This document shows positions 43,203 through 51,436 of a stretch of 64,000 nucleotides of DNA, piece after piece. Source of the stretch: Chryseobacterium kimseyorum (GTDB lineage: Bacteria; Bacteroidota; Bacteroidia; Flavobacteriales; Weeksellaceae); NCBI RefSeq assembly GCF_025971945.1, contig NZ_JAPDHW010000002.1, positions 372,001 through 436,000 of the forward strand, in the 5' to 3' direction. A program made the position numbers and the translations under genes. Below the pieces are notes generated by a model that did not search any database, had not been told where the DNA came from, and worked only from the letters and a program-made list of their open reading frames with translations. Every line of letters starts with the position of its first letter. Positions within the stretch are counted from its first letter, which is position 1.

Positions 43203-43609
43203 TTTGTTGAAAATATTGAATTATCATTGAATATATTTTATTTAAAATTGATCTCTTCACATCATATTTAATGTAATAATCATCACATTTGAATAAAAAA
43301 AACTTATCTTTATATGGGATCATCTATAAAATTAATAAATAAATATGCTTTAATATTTGATAATGGTCATCATATTTAACGATTTTACTAAGTCCAATAA
43401 AAAAGATTTTTTAAGATTTTTTAAGTTTGAGAAAGCCTGCTTTCAAATATTTAATTAAACACTAAATTGTTATAAATAAAGAAATAATAATCGGCAATCC
43501 CCCTGTTAGAAGCAAAAATTTAATGATACCCAGAAAGATTATCACGCCTTACAGCGTTTGGTAATTGATGAAAATGAATCTTTTTTAATCAACATTAGTT
43601 CTTAGAAAT
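43203..43609. other. AT-rich stretch without genes
   Basis: About 400 bp between the second surface module and the first TPR-LuxR gene. It holds a two-copy tandem repeat of AAGATTTTTT near 43407 and no coding frame I can support. It may contain regulatory sites for the TPR-LuxR genes. Confidence 0.5.
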
Positions 43610-45118
43610 ATGGATTTTATAAAGTCCTCAAAAATATATTTACTCGCAGCACTCGTAAGCTGCATTCTGCTGTTTGCACAAAAAACTGATGTACAAGACA
43701 AAAAAATTTCTGAATTAATCAATGAGACAGAGAATCTTTATCTTGCGGGAAACACAGAAAAGTTTCTGGCTTCATCACACAAACTGATATCCCTTTCTGA
43801 AAAAGCCAAAAACCAAATGGGACTGAGCTGTGGCTACTATTATCTAGCAGCATGTCTGTACAACGTTGGAAAATACCGTGAAAGCATCAACTACATTAAA
43901 AAAGCTCAACACTATAAAGACTATCTGAAGCATGATATCATGCATCATTCCAGAACTTACGGTTTATTGGCAGACAATTATCTGAGTCTCGAACTGTATT
44001 CTTTATCTGCTGAAAATTATCATCAGTCATTAAAAATTCTACAGACCGTCGCTAAAAAAAATACCCTATACTATCTTTCCGAGAGCACTTCTTACTCTTA
44101 TCTGGCAATACTTTATAACAATATGAGTCTTAACGATTCAATGTATTACTATCTTAAGAAAGAGAAAAGCAGTCTGTCAAAAATCAACAATGGGAAACAA
44201 TATGCAGAAAACGGATGTGCTTCCAATGACTTTGGACATTACTATTTAAAAACCAATCAGCTAGACTCGGCAAAAATTTATTTAAATCAATCAGTTGCAT
44301 TCTTTCAAAATGAAGACAATGAGTGTAAATTCGATGCAATTTCAGGCCTAGCTGATCTCGAAATTAAAAATAAAAATTACAAAAAAGCATATCAATTATA
44401 TAATGAAGCTCTAAATGGTTTCAAAAAAAATAATTATCCACAGTTAGTCAATGATCTGTACAAGAAAATCTCTGAAGCCTATATTCAGGAAGGCAACACC
44501 GTAAAAGGAAAATATTACCAGGATCTCTATCAGAAGGCAAACGTCGAGATGGAGGAGGATCGCAGGAAAGAAAGAGATTTCGTCATCAATGAAGTGATGA
44601 AAGAGGAAGCCAGGAAAAATGAATTTGAAAAAGATAAAAATAAAAAATACACTGCTTTAATTATTTCACTTTTACTGATCATTACAGCTATTGTGATATT
44701 TTTCCTGAGAAAAAATAAAAAGAAAAATGTGCAGTCGAATGAAATCACAGATCAACTTAAAGTAGAAAATGCAGTTCAGGAAAAGGAAAAAGATGTTCTG
44801 AAATCTCAAATTAACGAGAGTTTTGATGAAGTGATGAGTCTGGCAAAGGAAAACAGTCCCGAGTTTTTTATCCGCTTTCAGGAAATTTATCCTCAGTTTA
44901 CTCCAAAAATGCTTAAAATAAATCCAAACTTTAAAGTAACCGAGCTTACTTTTGCGTCTTACATTTATTTAGGCTTTACTACAAAAGAAATTGCTGATTA
45001 TACCTTTAAAGCTGTAAAAACGATAGAGAATAACCGCTATAATTTTAGAAAAAAACTTGACCTCTCCCCTGACCAGGATCTTCAATTTTGGATCAAAAAT
45101 TATATTGATGGCGAATAA
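43610..45118 (+). CDS. Membrane-anchored TPR protein with C-terminal LuxR-type helix-turn-helix
   Basis: A 502-residue one-protein signalling device. A signal peptide/anchor (IYLLAALVSCILLFAQ) is followed by ~300 residues of TPR-like helical repeats, probably periplasmic, a membrane span near residue 345-365 (YTALIISLLLIITAIVIFFL), a coiled-coil linker and a cytoplasmic HTH: LTFASYIYLGFTTKEIADYTFKAVKTIENNRYNFRKKL. The HTH matches LuxR-type domains in the flavobacterial TPR-LuxR family. It is followed by a paralogue of exactly the same length and lies downstream of the duplicated surface module, which it may regulate (inference). Confidence 0.85.
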   Translation: MDFIKSSKIYLLAALVSCILLFAQKTDVQDKKISELINETENLYLAGNTEKFLASSHKLISLSEKAKNQMGLSCGYYYLAACLYNVGKYRESINYIKKAQHYKDYLKHDIMHHSRTYGLLADNYLSLELYSLSAENYHQSLKILQTVAKKNTLYYLSESTSYSYLAILYNNMSLNDSMYYYLKKEKSSLSKINNGKQYAENGCASNDFGHYYLKTNQLDSAKIYLNQSVAFFQNEDNECKFDAISGLADLEIKNKNYKKAYQLYNEALNGFKKNNYPQLVNDLYKKISEAYIQEGNTVKGKYYQDLYQKANVEMEEDRRKERDFVINEVMKEEARKNEFEKDKNKKYTALIISLLLIITAIVIFFLRKNKKKNVQSNEITDQLKVENAVQEKEKDVLKSQINESFDEVMSLAKENSPEFFIRFQEIYPQFTPKMLKINPNFKVTELTFASYIYLGFTTKEIADYTFKAVKTIENNRYNFRKKLDLSPDQDLQFWIKNYIDGE

Positions 45119-45197
45119 CTTACGAGTATGGCTTGGTTTTAGTAATACGGACTTGAAAATAAATTATAACCATTTAAATTAATACCGTTAAGCACAA

Positions 45198-46706
45198 ATG
45201 GGTTTCAAAAAATCCTTACAATATCTCCTTCTACTGATGCTCCTTTTGTGGAGTGTGAAGTTCCACGCTCAAAATATAGTTACTCCACAAAAGATTGATC
45301 AGTTAATTGCCACAACCAACCAGTTATATCTGGATGGAAAAACGGATGGTGTTTTCAAATTTTCAAAACAGATTATTGATGAATCTGAAAGTTTGAAATA
45401 CGATAAAGGACTTTCCTACGGTAACTATTATTTAGCTACCTATTATTACGATAACGCAGAATTTAAAGAAAGCATCCATCATGCTAAAAAAGCGCAACAA
45501 TACGGCGTTTATTTAGCCAAGGACAAAACACAGTCTGCCAGAATTTCAGCATTGCTGGGAGGAAATTATCTGTTGTTGGAATTATACACTCTTTCTTCAA
45601 AAAGTTATAGAAAAACACTGAATATTTTAGACAGCAAAACGGAGAAAAACATCACAGATTCTCTTACAGAAGGCGCGGTCTACTCTAATCTAAGTTATCT
45701 TTTTCAGAATATCAATATGCCGGACTCGATGTATTTTTATCTTAAAAAGGAAAGAGAAATTTTAAGAATGGTAAAATTCAAAAATGCTTATGTAGAAAAT
45801 GGCTGTTCATGTCTGGGTTTCGGAAATTATCATTTAAACCAGAATAAGGTAGATTCTGCACAGTATTATTATAACCAGTCGCTGGCAATTTTTAGCGATA
45901 AAAAACATCCCTGTAAGATTGAAGCGCTTATTGGTTTAGGAAATCTTTACACCCACGAAAAAGATTACGAAAAATCGCATCAGTATTACGATATAGCACT
46001 CACCAATTTTGAGCAGAATAATTTTCCGGATATCCAGAGCGAGTTATTTAAAAAAATATCAGAACTGTATATTTCTGAAGGCAAAGCATCTGAAGCAAAG
46101 CACTACCAGGATTTGTATCTCACAGCACATAATAAACTGGATGCCCAGAAGAAAAAAGAACGTGATTTTGTGCTGAATGAGGTAATGAAAGAGGAAAAAG
46201 CACAGCATGAGAATGAAGTGAAGAAGAGTCAGACAATGACGTGGTTCATTGTTTCTCTCCTTGTTTTGATTACTGCTTTTATCATTTATCTACTTCAAAA
46301 GTCAAAAACCAAAAATCAGAAAGCTTTAGAAATTACCAAACAGCTGGAATCTGAAAAAGCAATGAATGAAAAGGAGAAGGACACTTTGAAATTACAGCTC
46401 AACGAAGCCTTTGAAGAAGTCAGGAAATTAGCTAAAGAAAACAGTCCCGATTTTTTCATCAGATTTCAGGATGTTTATCCACATTTTAGAAATAAAATGC
46501 TGGAGATCAATTCTCAGTTCAAAGTTTCAGAACTCACTTTTGCTGCCTACATTTACTTAGGATTTAATACCAAAGAAATTGCAGATTACACCTTTAAAGC
46601 GGTAAAAACAATTGAAAACAACCGTTATAATTTCAGAAAAAAGCTGGGCATTTCGCCCGAAAAAGACCTGCAGATCTGGTTGCGAAATTATATTGATTTT
46701 GAATAA
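45198..46706 (+). CDS. Membrane-anchored TPR protein with C-terminal LuxR-type helix-turn-helix, paralogue
   Basis: A second 502-residue protein with the same plan: signal peptide (LLLLMLLLWSVKFHAQ), TPR-like repeats, a span (TWFIVSLLVLITAFIIYLLQ), coiled coil and LuxR-type HTH (LTFAAYIYLGFNTKEIADYTFKAVKTIENNRYNFRKKLGI). The HTH is almost identical to that of the upstream paralogue, while the sensory part has diverged. The two could therefore read the same operators in response to different signals. The genes are 79 bp apart on the same strand. Confidence 0.85.
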   Translation: MGFKKSLQYLLLLMLLLWSVKFHAQNIVTPQKIDQLIATTNQLYLDGKTDGVFKFSKQIIDESESLKYDKGLSYGNYYLATYYYDNAEFKESIHHAKKAQQYGVYLAKDKTQSARISALLGGNYLLLELYTLSSKSYRKTLNILDSKTEKNITDSLTEGAVYSNLSYLFQNINMPDSMYFYLKKEREILRMVKFKNAYVENGCSCLGFGNYHLNQNKVDSAQYYYNQSLAIFSDKKHPCKIEALIGLGNLYTHEKDYEKSHQYYDIALTNFEQNNFPDIQSELFKKISELYISEGKASEAKHYQDLYLTAHNKLDAQKKKERDFVLNEVMKEEKAQHENEVKKSQTMTWFIVSLLVLITAFIIYLLQKSKTKNQKALEITKQLESEKAMNEKEKDTLKLQLNEAFEEVRKLAKENSPDFFIRFQDVYPHFRNKMLEINSQFKVSELTFAAYIYLGFNTKEIADYTFKAVKTIENNRYNFRKKLGISPEKDLQIWLRNYIDFE

Positions 46707-46707
46707 A

Positions 46708-46740
46708 AAAATCCCTTTCATCACAGTGATGAAAGGGATT
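46708..46740 (-). terminator. Terminator of fabG, opposite the second TPR-LuxR gene
   Basis: 15-bp perfect inverted repeat AATCCCTTTCATCAC / GTGATGAAAGGGATT. The T run follows on the minus strand, so it chiefly serves fabG. Confidence 0.88.
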
Positions 46741-46764
46741 ATATTGTATGATAAATTTTCTTGT

Positions 46765-47508
46765 TTAAGTAAGCATTCCGCCGTCAACGTTTAGAACCTG
46801 ACCGGAAATGTAAGAAGACATCTCACTGCCGAAGAAAACACATGCATTGGCAACGTCTTCTGGCTGTCCGCCTCTTTTCAACGGAATTCCGTCTCTCCAG
46901 TTCTGAACTGTTTTTTCGTCCAATGCCGCTGTCATTTCAGTTTCAATAAATCCTGGAGCAATCGCGTTACAACGGATGTTTCTAGAACCTAGTTCAAGCG
47001 CTACAGACTTTGTGAAACCAATAACTCCGGCTTTAGAAGCTGCATAGTTGGCCTGTCCGGCATTTCCTTTTACTCCAACTACTGAAGTCATATTAATGAT
47101 AGAGCCTGATTTCGCCTTCATCATCGGCTTTATTACCGCCTTGGTAAGGTTGAATACAGAATCTAAATTAACCTTAATAATTGTGTCCCAATCATCTTTA
47201 GACATTCTCATCAACAGGTTATCTTTTGTGATTCCCGCATTATTCACCAAAATATCAATTTTTCCGAACTCAGCAAGTACTTCTTCCACTAATTTCTGAG
47301 CAGCGTCGTAATCTGATGCATCAGACTGATATCCTTTAATTTGAGTTACAGAACTCAAAGCAGTTTCTAATTCTTTAGCTTTTTCTACAGAACCTGCGTA
47401 GGTAAATGCCACTTTTGCTCCCTGTTGAGCAAAAATTTCAGCAATCCCTTTTCCGATTCCTCTTGTAGCTCCGGTAATTAGCGCTACTTTTCCTTCTAAT
47501 AGTTTCAT
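46765..47508 (-). CDS. fabG: 3-oxoacyl-[acyl-carrier-protein] reductase
   Basis: NADPH-dependent reductase of the fatty acid elongation cycle, cytoplasmic. The 247-residue protein has TGATRGIG at residues 12-19, NNAG at 89-92 and the catalytic S142, Y155 and K159 (NYAASKAG). It keeps FabG-type features such as ITKDNLLMRM and IAPGFIETEMT, which set it apart from the two SDRs at 13.5-15 kb. It is monocistronic with its own terminator; no other fab gene is nearby. Confidence 0.93.
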   Translation of the reverse strand: MKLLEGKVALITGATRGIGKGIAEIFAQQGAKVAFTYAGSVEKAKELETALSSVTQIKGYQSDASDYDAAQKLVEEVLAEFGKIDILVNNAGITKDNLLMRMSKDDWDTIIKVNLDSVFNLTKAVIKPMMKAKSGSIINMTSVVGVKGNAGQANYAASKAGVIGFTKSVALELGSRNIRCNAIAPGFIETEMTAALDEKTVQNWRDGIPLKRGGQPEDVANACVFFGSEMSSYISGQVLNVDGGMLT

Positions 47509-47554
47509 TATTGTTATGAATTTATTTTATTTTTTTGCAAAAATACACTTTTTG

Positions 47555-48382
47555 TCAGTAACAGTCTTTGGGTTTCTTTTCAATCAGCTTTTTACGCTTC
47601 TCGTCATATTTATAGCAATGCTCTTCAATAAGTTTCATTTGGTTATTCTGAACCTTATAAATATTTTCAACAACAGATGCGCCTGCACAGCATTGGTTTA
47701 TTTCTTTAATTCGCTTCGTTTTCGCATCAAATTCCAGCGAGACGCCCGTAAAATCACTTTCAAAAAATCTTTTTTTTATCGGATCAAATAAGAAATAACT
47801 TTTTGAAGTATTGGGTCCTGCATAAGTCTGCAAACAGCTCGAAAAATCATCGTAACCGTCAAAATTAAAATCTCCGATTGAAATATCACCAGTACTTCCC
47901 AGCATACATTCTCCCAATTCCATCTTTTGAACCAGATTTCCAGATCTCTTTTCAAAAATTAAAACCGGATTTTCATTGGTTTCTTTTAAAGTTTTAAAGT
48001 AAAACTGTCTTGTACTTTCAACTTGCAAAATCTCGTTCTGATTGTCTTTTTTCTTTAGATAAACTTCTAATGAAGTATTTTCTTTCTTAAGATTAATCCA
48101 ATTTCCTGAGATTTCGTTTTTATTTTCATCAAAATCTTCAAAGACAAATTTTGCTGTTTTGCGATCACCTTCAGATTCAAATAACGTCAAATTCTTCTTG
48201 ACATAATTTCCATCGATGGATATAGGATTATTGTATGTCGAATAGACATATACTCCATCCGCAGATTCATCGTTCAGGTTCAAAACCATTTCTACCGAAT
48301 AATCCCCAATCTTTCCCTCATAGCTTATCTGAGCACTGAAACAAACGGGAATCATCAGAAAAAAGAGTTTCAGGAAATTCAT
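47555..48382 (-). CDS. Exported protein, XAC2610-like
   Basis: A 275-residue exported protein (signal MNFLKLFFLMIPVCFSAQ). The first half is beta-rich and repetitive (YEGKIGDYSVEMVLNL, GNWINLKKEN). The second half contains DFNFDGYDDFSSCLQTYAGPN, the calcium-binding-like NFDGYxD pattern seen in XAC2610-related and VCBS-like proteins, and an ICCAGAS-like cysteine pair (NQCCAGAS). Function unknown. Its start overlaps the rsmI stop (TAATG), so the genes are coupled, probably without functional relation. Confidence 0.7.
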   Translation of the reverse strand: MNFLKLFFLMIPVCFSAQISYEGKIGDYSVEMVLNLNDESADGVYVYSTYNNPISIDGNYVKKNLTLFESEGDRKTAKFVFEDFDENKNEISGNWINLKKENTSLEVYLKKKDNQNEILQVESTRQFYFKTLKETNENPVLIFEKRSGNLVQKMELGECMLGSTGDISIGDFNFDGYDDFSSCLQTYAGPNTSKSYFLFDPIKKRFFESDFTGVSLEFDAKTKRIKEINQCCAGASVVENIYKVQNNQMKLIEEHCYKYDEKRKKLIEKKPKDCY

Positions 48383-49059
48383 TATTTCAAAGAATTATTC
48401 ACAATAAGTACGATTTCTCCTTTTAAAGTTTTGCTTTTAGAGAATTCAATTAATTCATTGATTGTTCCTCTTTTAGTTTCTTCGAATTTTTTTGAGATTT
48501 CACGGCTTAAACTTGCTCTCGTCTCCTCGCCAAAGAATTCTTTAATCTGTTCTAAGGTTGTATTAATCTTATGCGGACTTTCGTACAGAACGATGGTCTT
48601 CTTCTCTTCTGCCAGCTGTTTCAGCTTTGTCTGTCTACCCTTTTTGGGAGGAAGAAAACCTGCAAAGAGAAATTCATTATTCGGCAGTCCTGAAACTACC
48701 AAAGCCGGAATTAAAGCCGTTGCACCTGGTAGACAAATCATTTCAATATTGTGATCTGAACCGGCTTTCGCCAGTAAATAGCCTGGATCAGAAATTCCTG
48801 GAGTTCCTGCATCAGTAATAATGGCAATATTCTGGCCGCTCTGAAGATCTGTAATTACTTTCTCCGTCGCGGTGTGCTCATTATGGAGGTGATAAGATTT
48901 TAAAGGTTTTGAAATTTCGTAATGCTTTAAAAGCACTCCCGAAGTTCTTGTGTCTTCACACAGAATATAATCGACTTCTTTCAGCACTTTTACCGCTCTG
49001 AAAGTCATGTCTTCTAAGTTCCCAACGGGTGTGGGAACGAAATATAGGATTCCACTCAA
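48382..49059 (-). CDS. rsmI: 16S rRNA (cytidine-1402-2'-O)-methyltransferase
   Basis: SAM-dependent methyltransferase of the tetrapyrrole-methylase fold that modifies C1402 in the ribosomal decoding centre. The 225-residue protein starts LYFVPTPVGNLEDMTFRAV, has EDTRTSGVLL, HNEH, ITDAGTPGISDPGYLL and the SPHKI motif (VLYESPHKI), all diagnostic for RsmI. It is slightly shorter than E. coli RsmI, lacking the C-terminal extension. It starts 2 bp after the acidic-repeat gene and overlaps the next gene by a shared A. Confidence 0.95.
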   Translation of the reverse strand: MSGILYFVPTPVGNLEDMTFRAVKVLKEVDYILCEDTRTSGVLLKHYEISKPLKSYHLHNEHTATEKVITDLQSGQNIAIITDAGTPGISDPGYLLAKAGSDHNIEMICLPGATALIPALVVSGLPNNEFLFAGFLPPKKGRQTKLKQLAEEKKTIVLYESPHKINTTLEQIKEFFGEETRASLSREISKKFEETKRGTINELIEFSKSKTLKGEIVLIVNNSLK

Positions 49060-49061
49060 AA

Positions 49062-50579
49062 TTATAAGAATTTATTTTCTACCAATATCCAAAGTCGTTG
49101 TGCGTACTCGTCTACTTTATTCCATTTTCTGTCGTAGTACAGTTCACTTAGATATTCTTTTGCTTCTTCCAGATTTCTGCATCTGTTCAGCTCAGTAACG
49201 GCTTGGTTAAGGTCAGTCTGACTTCCTCCGAACAGTAGTTTGGTAAAAGCCATTCTGTCATTCAGATCCAGTCTGAATTCAGGTTTTTGCTTGTCCGCTT
49301 CCATATAATCGGTAGGAATATTTGTTTTCAACAGGCTTCCTGTCTCTTCTTTTACAACTGGAGCCGGTTTTTCCTGAGGAACTTCTCTCTCCAAAGGATC
49401 GTCATCGAAAAGAGTCTGAATATTTTTTAATCCTCTGATATTGGCCAATCTTATCTTTTTCTCCTGTCGGTAGGCTTCGAGATTTTCAAAACTCTCATCA
49501 GAGGCAGGTTTTTCAGATTCATTGACAGGCTTGTCGATTTCGACAATTTTTCGGCGGTCTGCATCTTCATTGATTACCGCTTCTGCTTCATTCGTTTCAG
49601 TATCTTTTTTAATTTCCGTCAGAATACTTTCAACATTTGAATTTTCAGTGATCATTTCATCTTCATCATATTTAAAATCATCAGAAACTGATTCATTTTC
49701 AGATCCTTCAATTAAAATTTCATTATCAAGCTCCTCAGGTTCAAACATACTGGGAATCTTTTCAGCAGAAGCATCAGAAGTCTGTGCAGACTCATAATTT
49801 TTTAGAATTTGCTCTTCTTCCTCAAAATTATTGGAAACAGTTTCGTCTGAAATTTCATTTTCAAACTCATCAATTTCATTCAGCTGATTATTAAATATTG
49901 CCTCTTCTTCAGTTACTTTTTGGTCAAATATTTCTTCATCGATATCATTCTCATCTTCCGGAACAGAATTTTCAAGAATTCTGTCTTCATCCACAAAGCT
50001 CAGAACCTGTGAAACCTCTTCTGAAGATTCTTCCTCTTCTATTTCGTTTAGCTGCTCATTAAAAGCAGTATTTTCTTCAACAATTTCTGTATTGTAAACT
50101 TCTTCTTTTTCTTCTTCTTTATTTAAATCGTCCTCTGAAGCTTCAGTTTTCTCTTCTTCTGCTTGATTGACCATATTTTCATGGTATTCATTTTCGACAA
50201 TCTCATTTAATTGATTGTTAAAAATCGCCTCTTCCTCCATAACTTCATTGGGCAGATTGTTTTCACTTCCCTCAATTTCATTCAGTTCATTGTTGAAAAT
50301 TGCTTCTTCCTCCATTACTTCGTGAGAATATTCCTGAGATTCTGTAGGCGTATCCGCTAAAAGTGAACCGGATAACGGTTGTAAAAACTGTAAATCATCA
50401 CCACTGTAGTATTCTACCTTGGTTTTTAACAGCTTTAAAAATGAAATTCGGTCTGCAAGCTCATCGATAAGATTTTGCTTTGTAAGTAGCTCGTCAACGT
50501 CGTTTATTTTGTCTAGAATACTGATGATATTCTTAGATTCAAAAAAAATCTTTTCCTGTAAATCTTGGATGTTCTGCAT
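49062..50579 (-). CDS. Acidic repeat protein of unknown function
   Basis: A 505-residue cytoplasmic protein in three parts. The N-terminal ~75 residues are helical (LQEKIFFESKNIISILDKI). Residues ~80-330 are extremely acidic, with the repeat EEEAIFNNQLNEI at about 88-102, 113-127, 166-180 (variant EENTAFNEQLNEI) and 222-236. The C-terminal ~85 residues (FRLDLNDRMAFTKLLFGG, then YLSELYYDRKW and YAQRLWILVENKFL) form a compact helical domain. I recall similar C-terminal domains in Bacteroidota genes beside tdk. The acidic part is probably disordered. It is divergent from tdk. Confidence 0.7.
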   Translation of the reverse strand: MQNIQDLQEKIFFESKNIISILDKINDVDELLTKQNLIDELADRISFLKLLKTKVEYYSGDDLQFLQPLSGSLLADTPTESQEYSHEVMEEEAIFNNELNEIEGSENNLPNEVMEEEAIFNNQLNEIVENEYHENMVNQAEEEKTEASEDDLNKEEEKEEVYNTEIVEENTAFNEQLNEIEEEESSEEVSQVLSFVDEDRILENSVPEDENDIDEEIFDQKVTEEEAIFNNQLNEIDEFENEISDETVSNNFEEEEQILKNYESAQTSDASAEKIPSMFEPEELDNEILIEGSENESVSDDFKYDEDEMITENSNVESILTEIKKDTETNEAEAVINEDADRRKIVEIDKPVNESEKPASDESFENLEAYRQEKKIRLANIRGLKNIQTLFDDDPLEREVPQEKPAPVVKEETGSLLKTNIPTDYMEADKQKPEFRLDLNDRMAFTKLLFGGSQTDLNQAVTELNRCRNLEEAKEYLSELYYDRKWNKVDEYAQRLWILVENKFL

Positions 50580-50602
50580 AGAAGAATCTTATTAAAATTG
50601 CT

Positions 50603-50610
50603 TACTTTTG
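50603..50610 (+). promoter_or_regulatory. -7 box upstream of tdk
   Basis: TACTTTTG, an exact TAnnTTTG match 29 bp before the tdk ATG. Confidence 0.55.
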
Positions 50611-50639
50611 GTCTTAAAATATTACGGCTAAAATAACAA

Positions 50640-51233
50640 ATGTTTTTAGAAAATACAATTAATCATTCCAAACAAAGCGGTTGGATGGAAGTTATTTGTG
50701 GCTCCATGTTTTCCGGAAAAACCGAAGAGTTAATCCGGAGACTGAGAAGGGCTGAAATGGCGGGGCAGAATGTGGAAATTTTTAAACCCAAAACAGATAC
50801 AAGATATTCTGATGAAGATGTTGTTTCGCATAATAAAAATAAAATCCGAAGTACAGCAGTAGAAAATCCTGATGAAATTATTCTTTTGGGTTCAAACTGC
50901 GATGTGGTAGGAATAGATGAAGCTCAGTTTTTTGACGAAAGCATCGTAGAAGTTGCTAATCAATTGGCAAACAGTGGAATTCGGGTTGTCATTGCAGGTT
51001 TGGATATGGATTTTTTAGGAAGGCCTTTCGGCCCGATTCCTAATCTAATGGCAACGGCAGAATATGTCACAAAGGTGCATGCCATCTGTAAAAGAACAGG
51101 AAATCTTGCCAACTACTCCATGAGGATTTCTCAGGGAAATAATCTGGTGGAACTCGGCGAAACAGAAAGCTATGAAGCAGTAAGCCGTCGTGTTTTTATC
51201 GAAGAAGTGCTTTCTAAGAGAAATAATGAGTAA
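50640..51233 (+). CDS. tdk: Thymidine kinase
   Basis: Type II thymidine kinase of 197 residues, salvaging thymidine to dTMP in the cytoplasm. The P-loop GSMFSGKT is at residues 21-28, followed by the lid and DEAQFFDE near 94, the catalytic-base region. LDMDFLGRPFGP is also typical. The structural zinc site of most type II enzymes needs two CxxC pairs; here only one cysteine remains (AICKRTGN), so the zinc is probably absent, which seems common in flavobacteria. Promoter immediately upstream; monocistronic. Confidence 0.93.
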   Translation: MFLENTINHSKQSGWMEVICGSMFSGKTEELIRRLRRAEMAGQNVEIFKPKTDTRYSDEDVVSHNKNKIRSTAVENPDEIILLGSNCDVVGIDEAQFFDESIVEVANQLANSGIRVVIAGLDMDFLGRPFGPIPNLMATAEYVTKVHAICKRTGNLANYSMRISQGNNLVELGETESYEAVSRRVFIEEVLSKRNNE

Positions 51234-51436
51234 TTTAGGCTGAATTAAAAGTTTAGGTTAATATCAAGAGTAAGAGTCTTCCTCAATAAAAAATTGCTGA
51301 TTTTTGATGCTGTGTTCATCGAAGTTGTCTTGCGCTTAAAAATCAAAATTTTAAATAAACTAATGCTTTGCAATTAACTAATTAAAACATTACGAATCAA
51401 ACACATCAGATATAAAACAGAGCAGACAGGGCACCA

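Noticed and set aside
43400..43430. Tandem AAGATTTTTT repeat as a possible CRISPR or iteron
   Set aside because: Only two short AT-rich units with no spacers.
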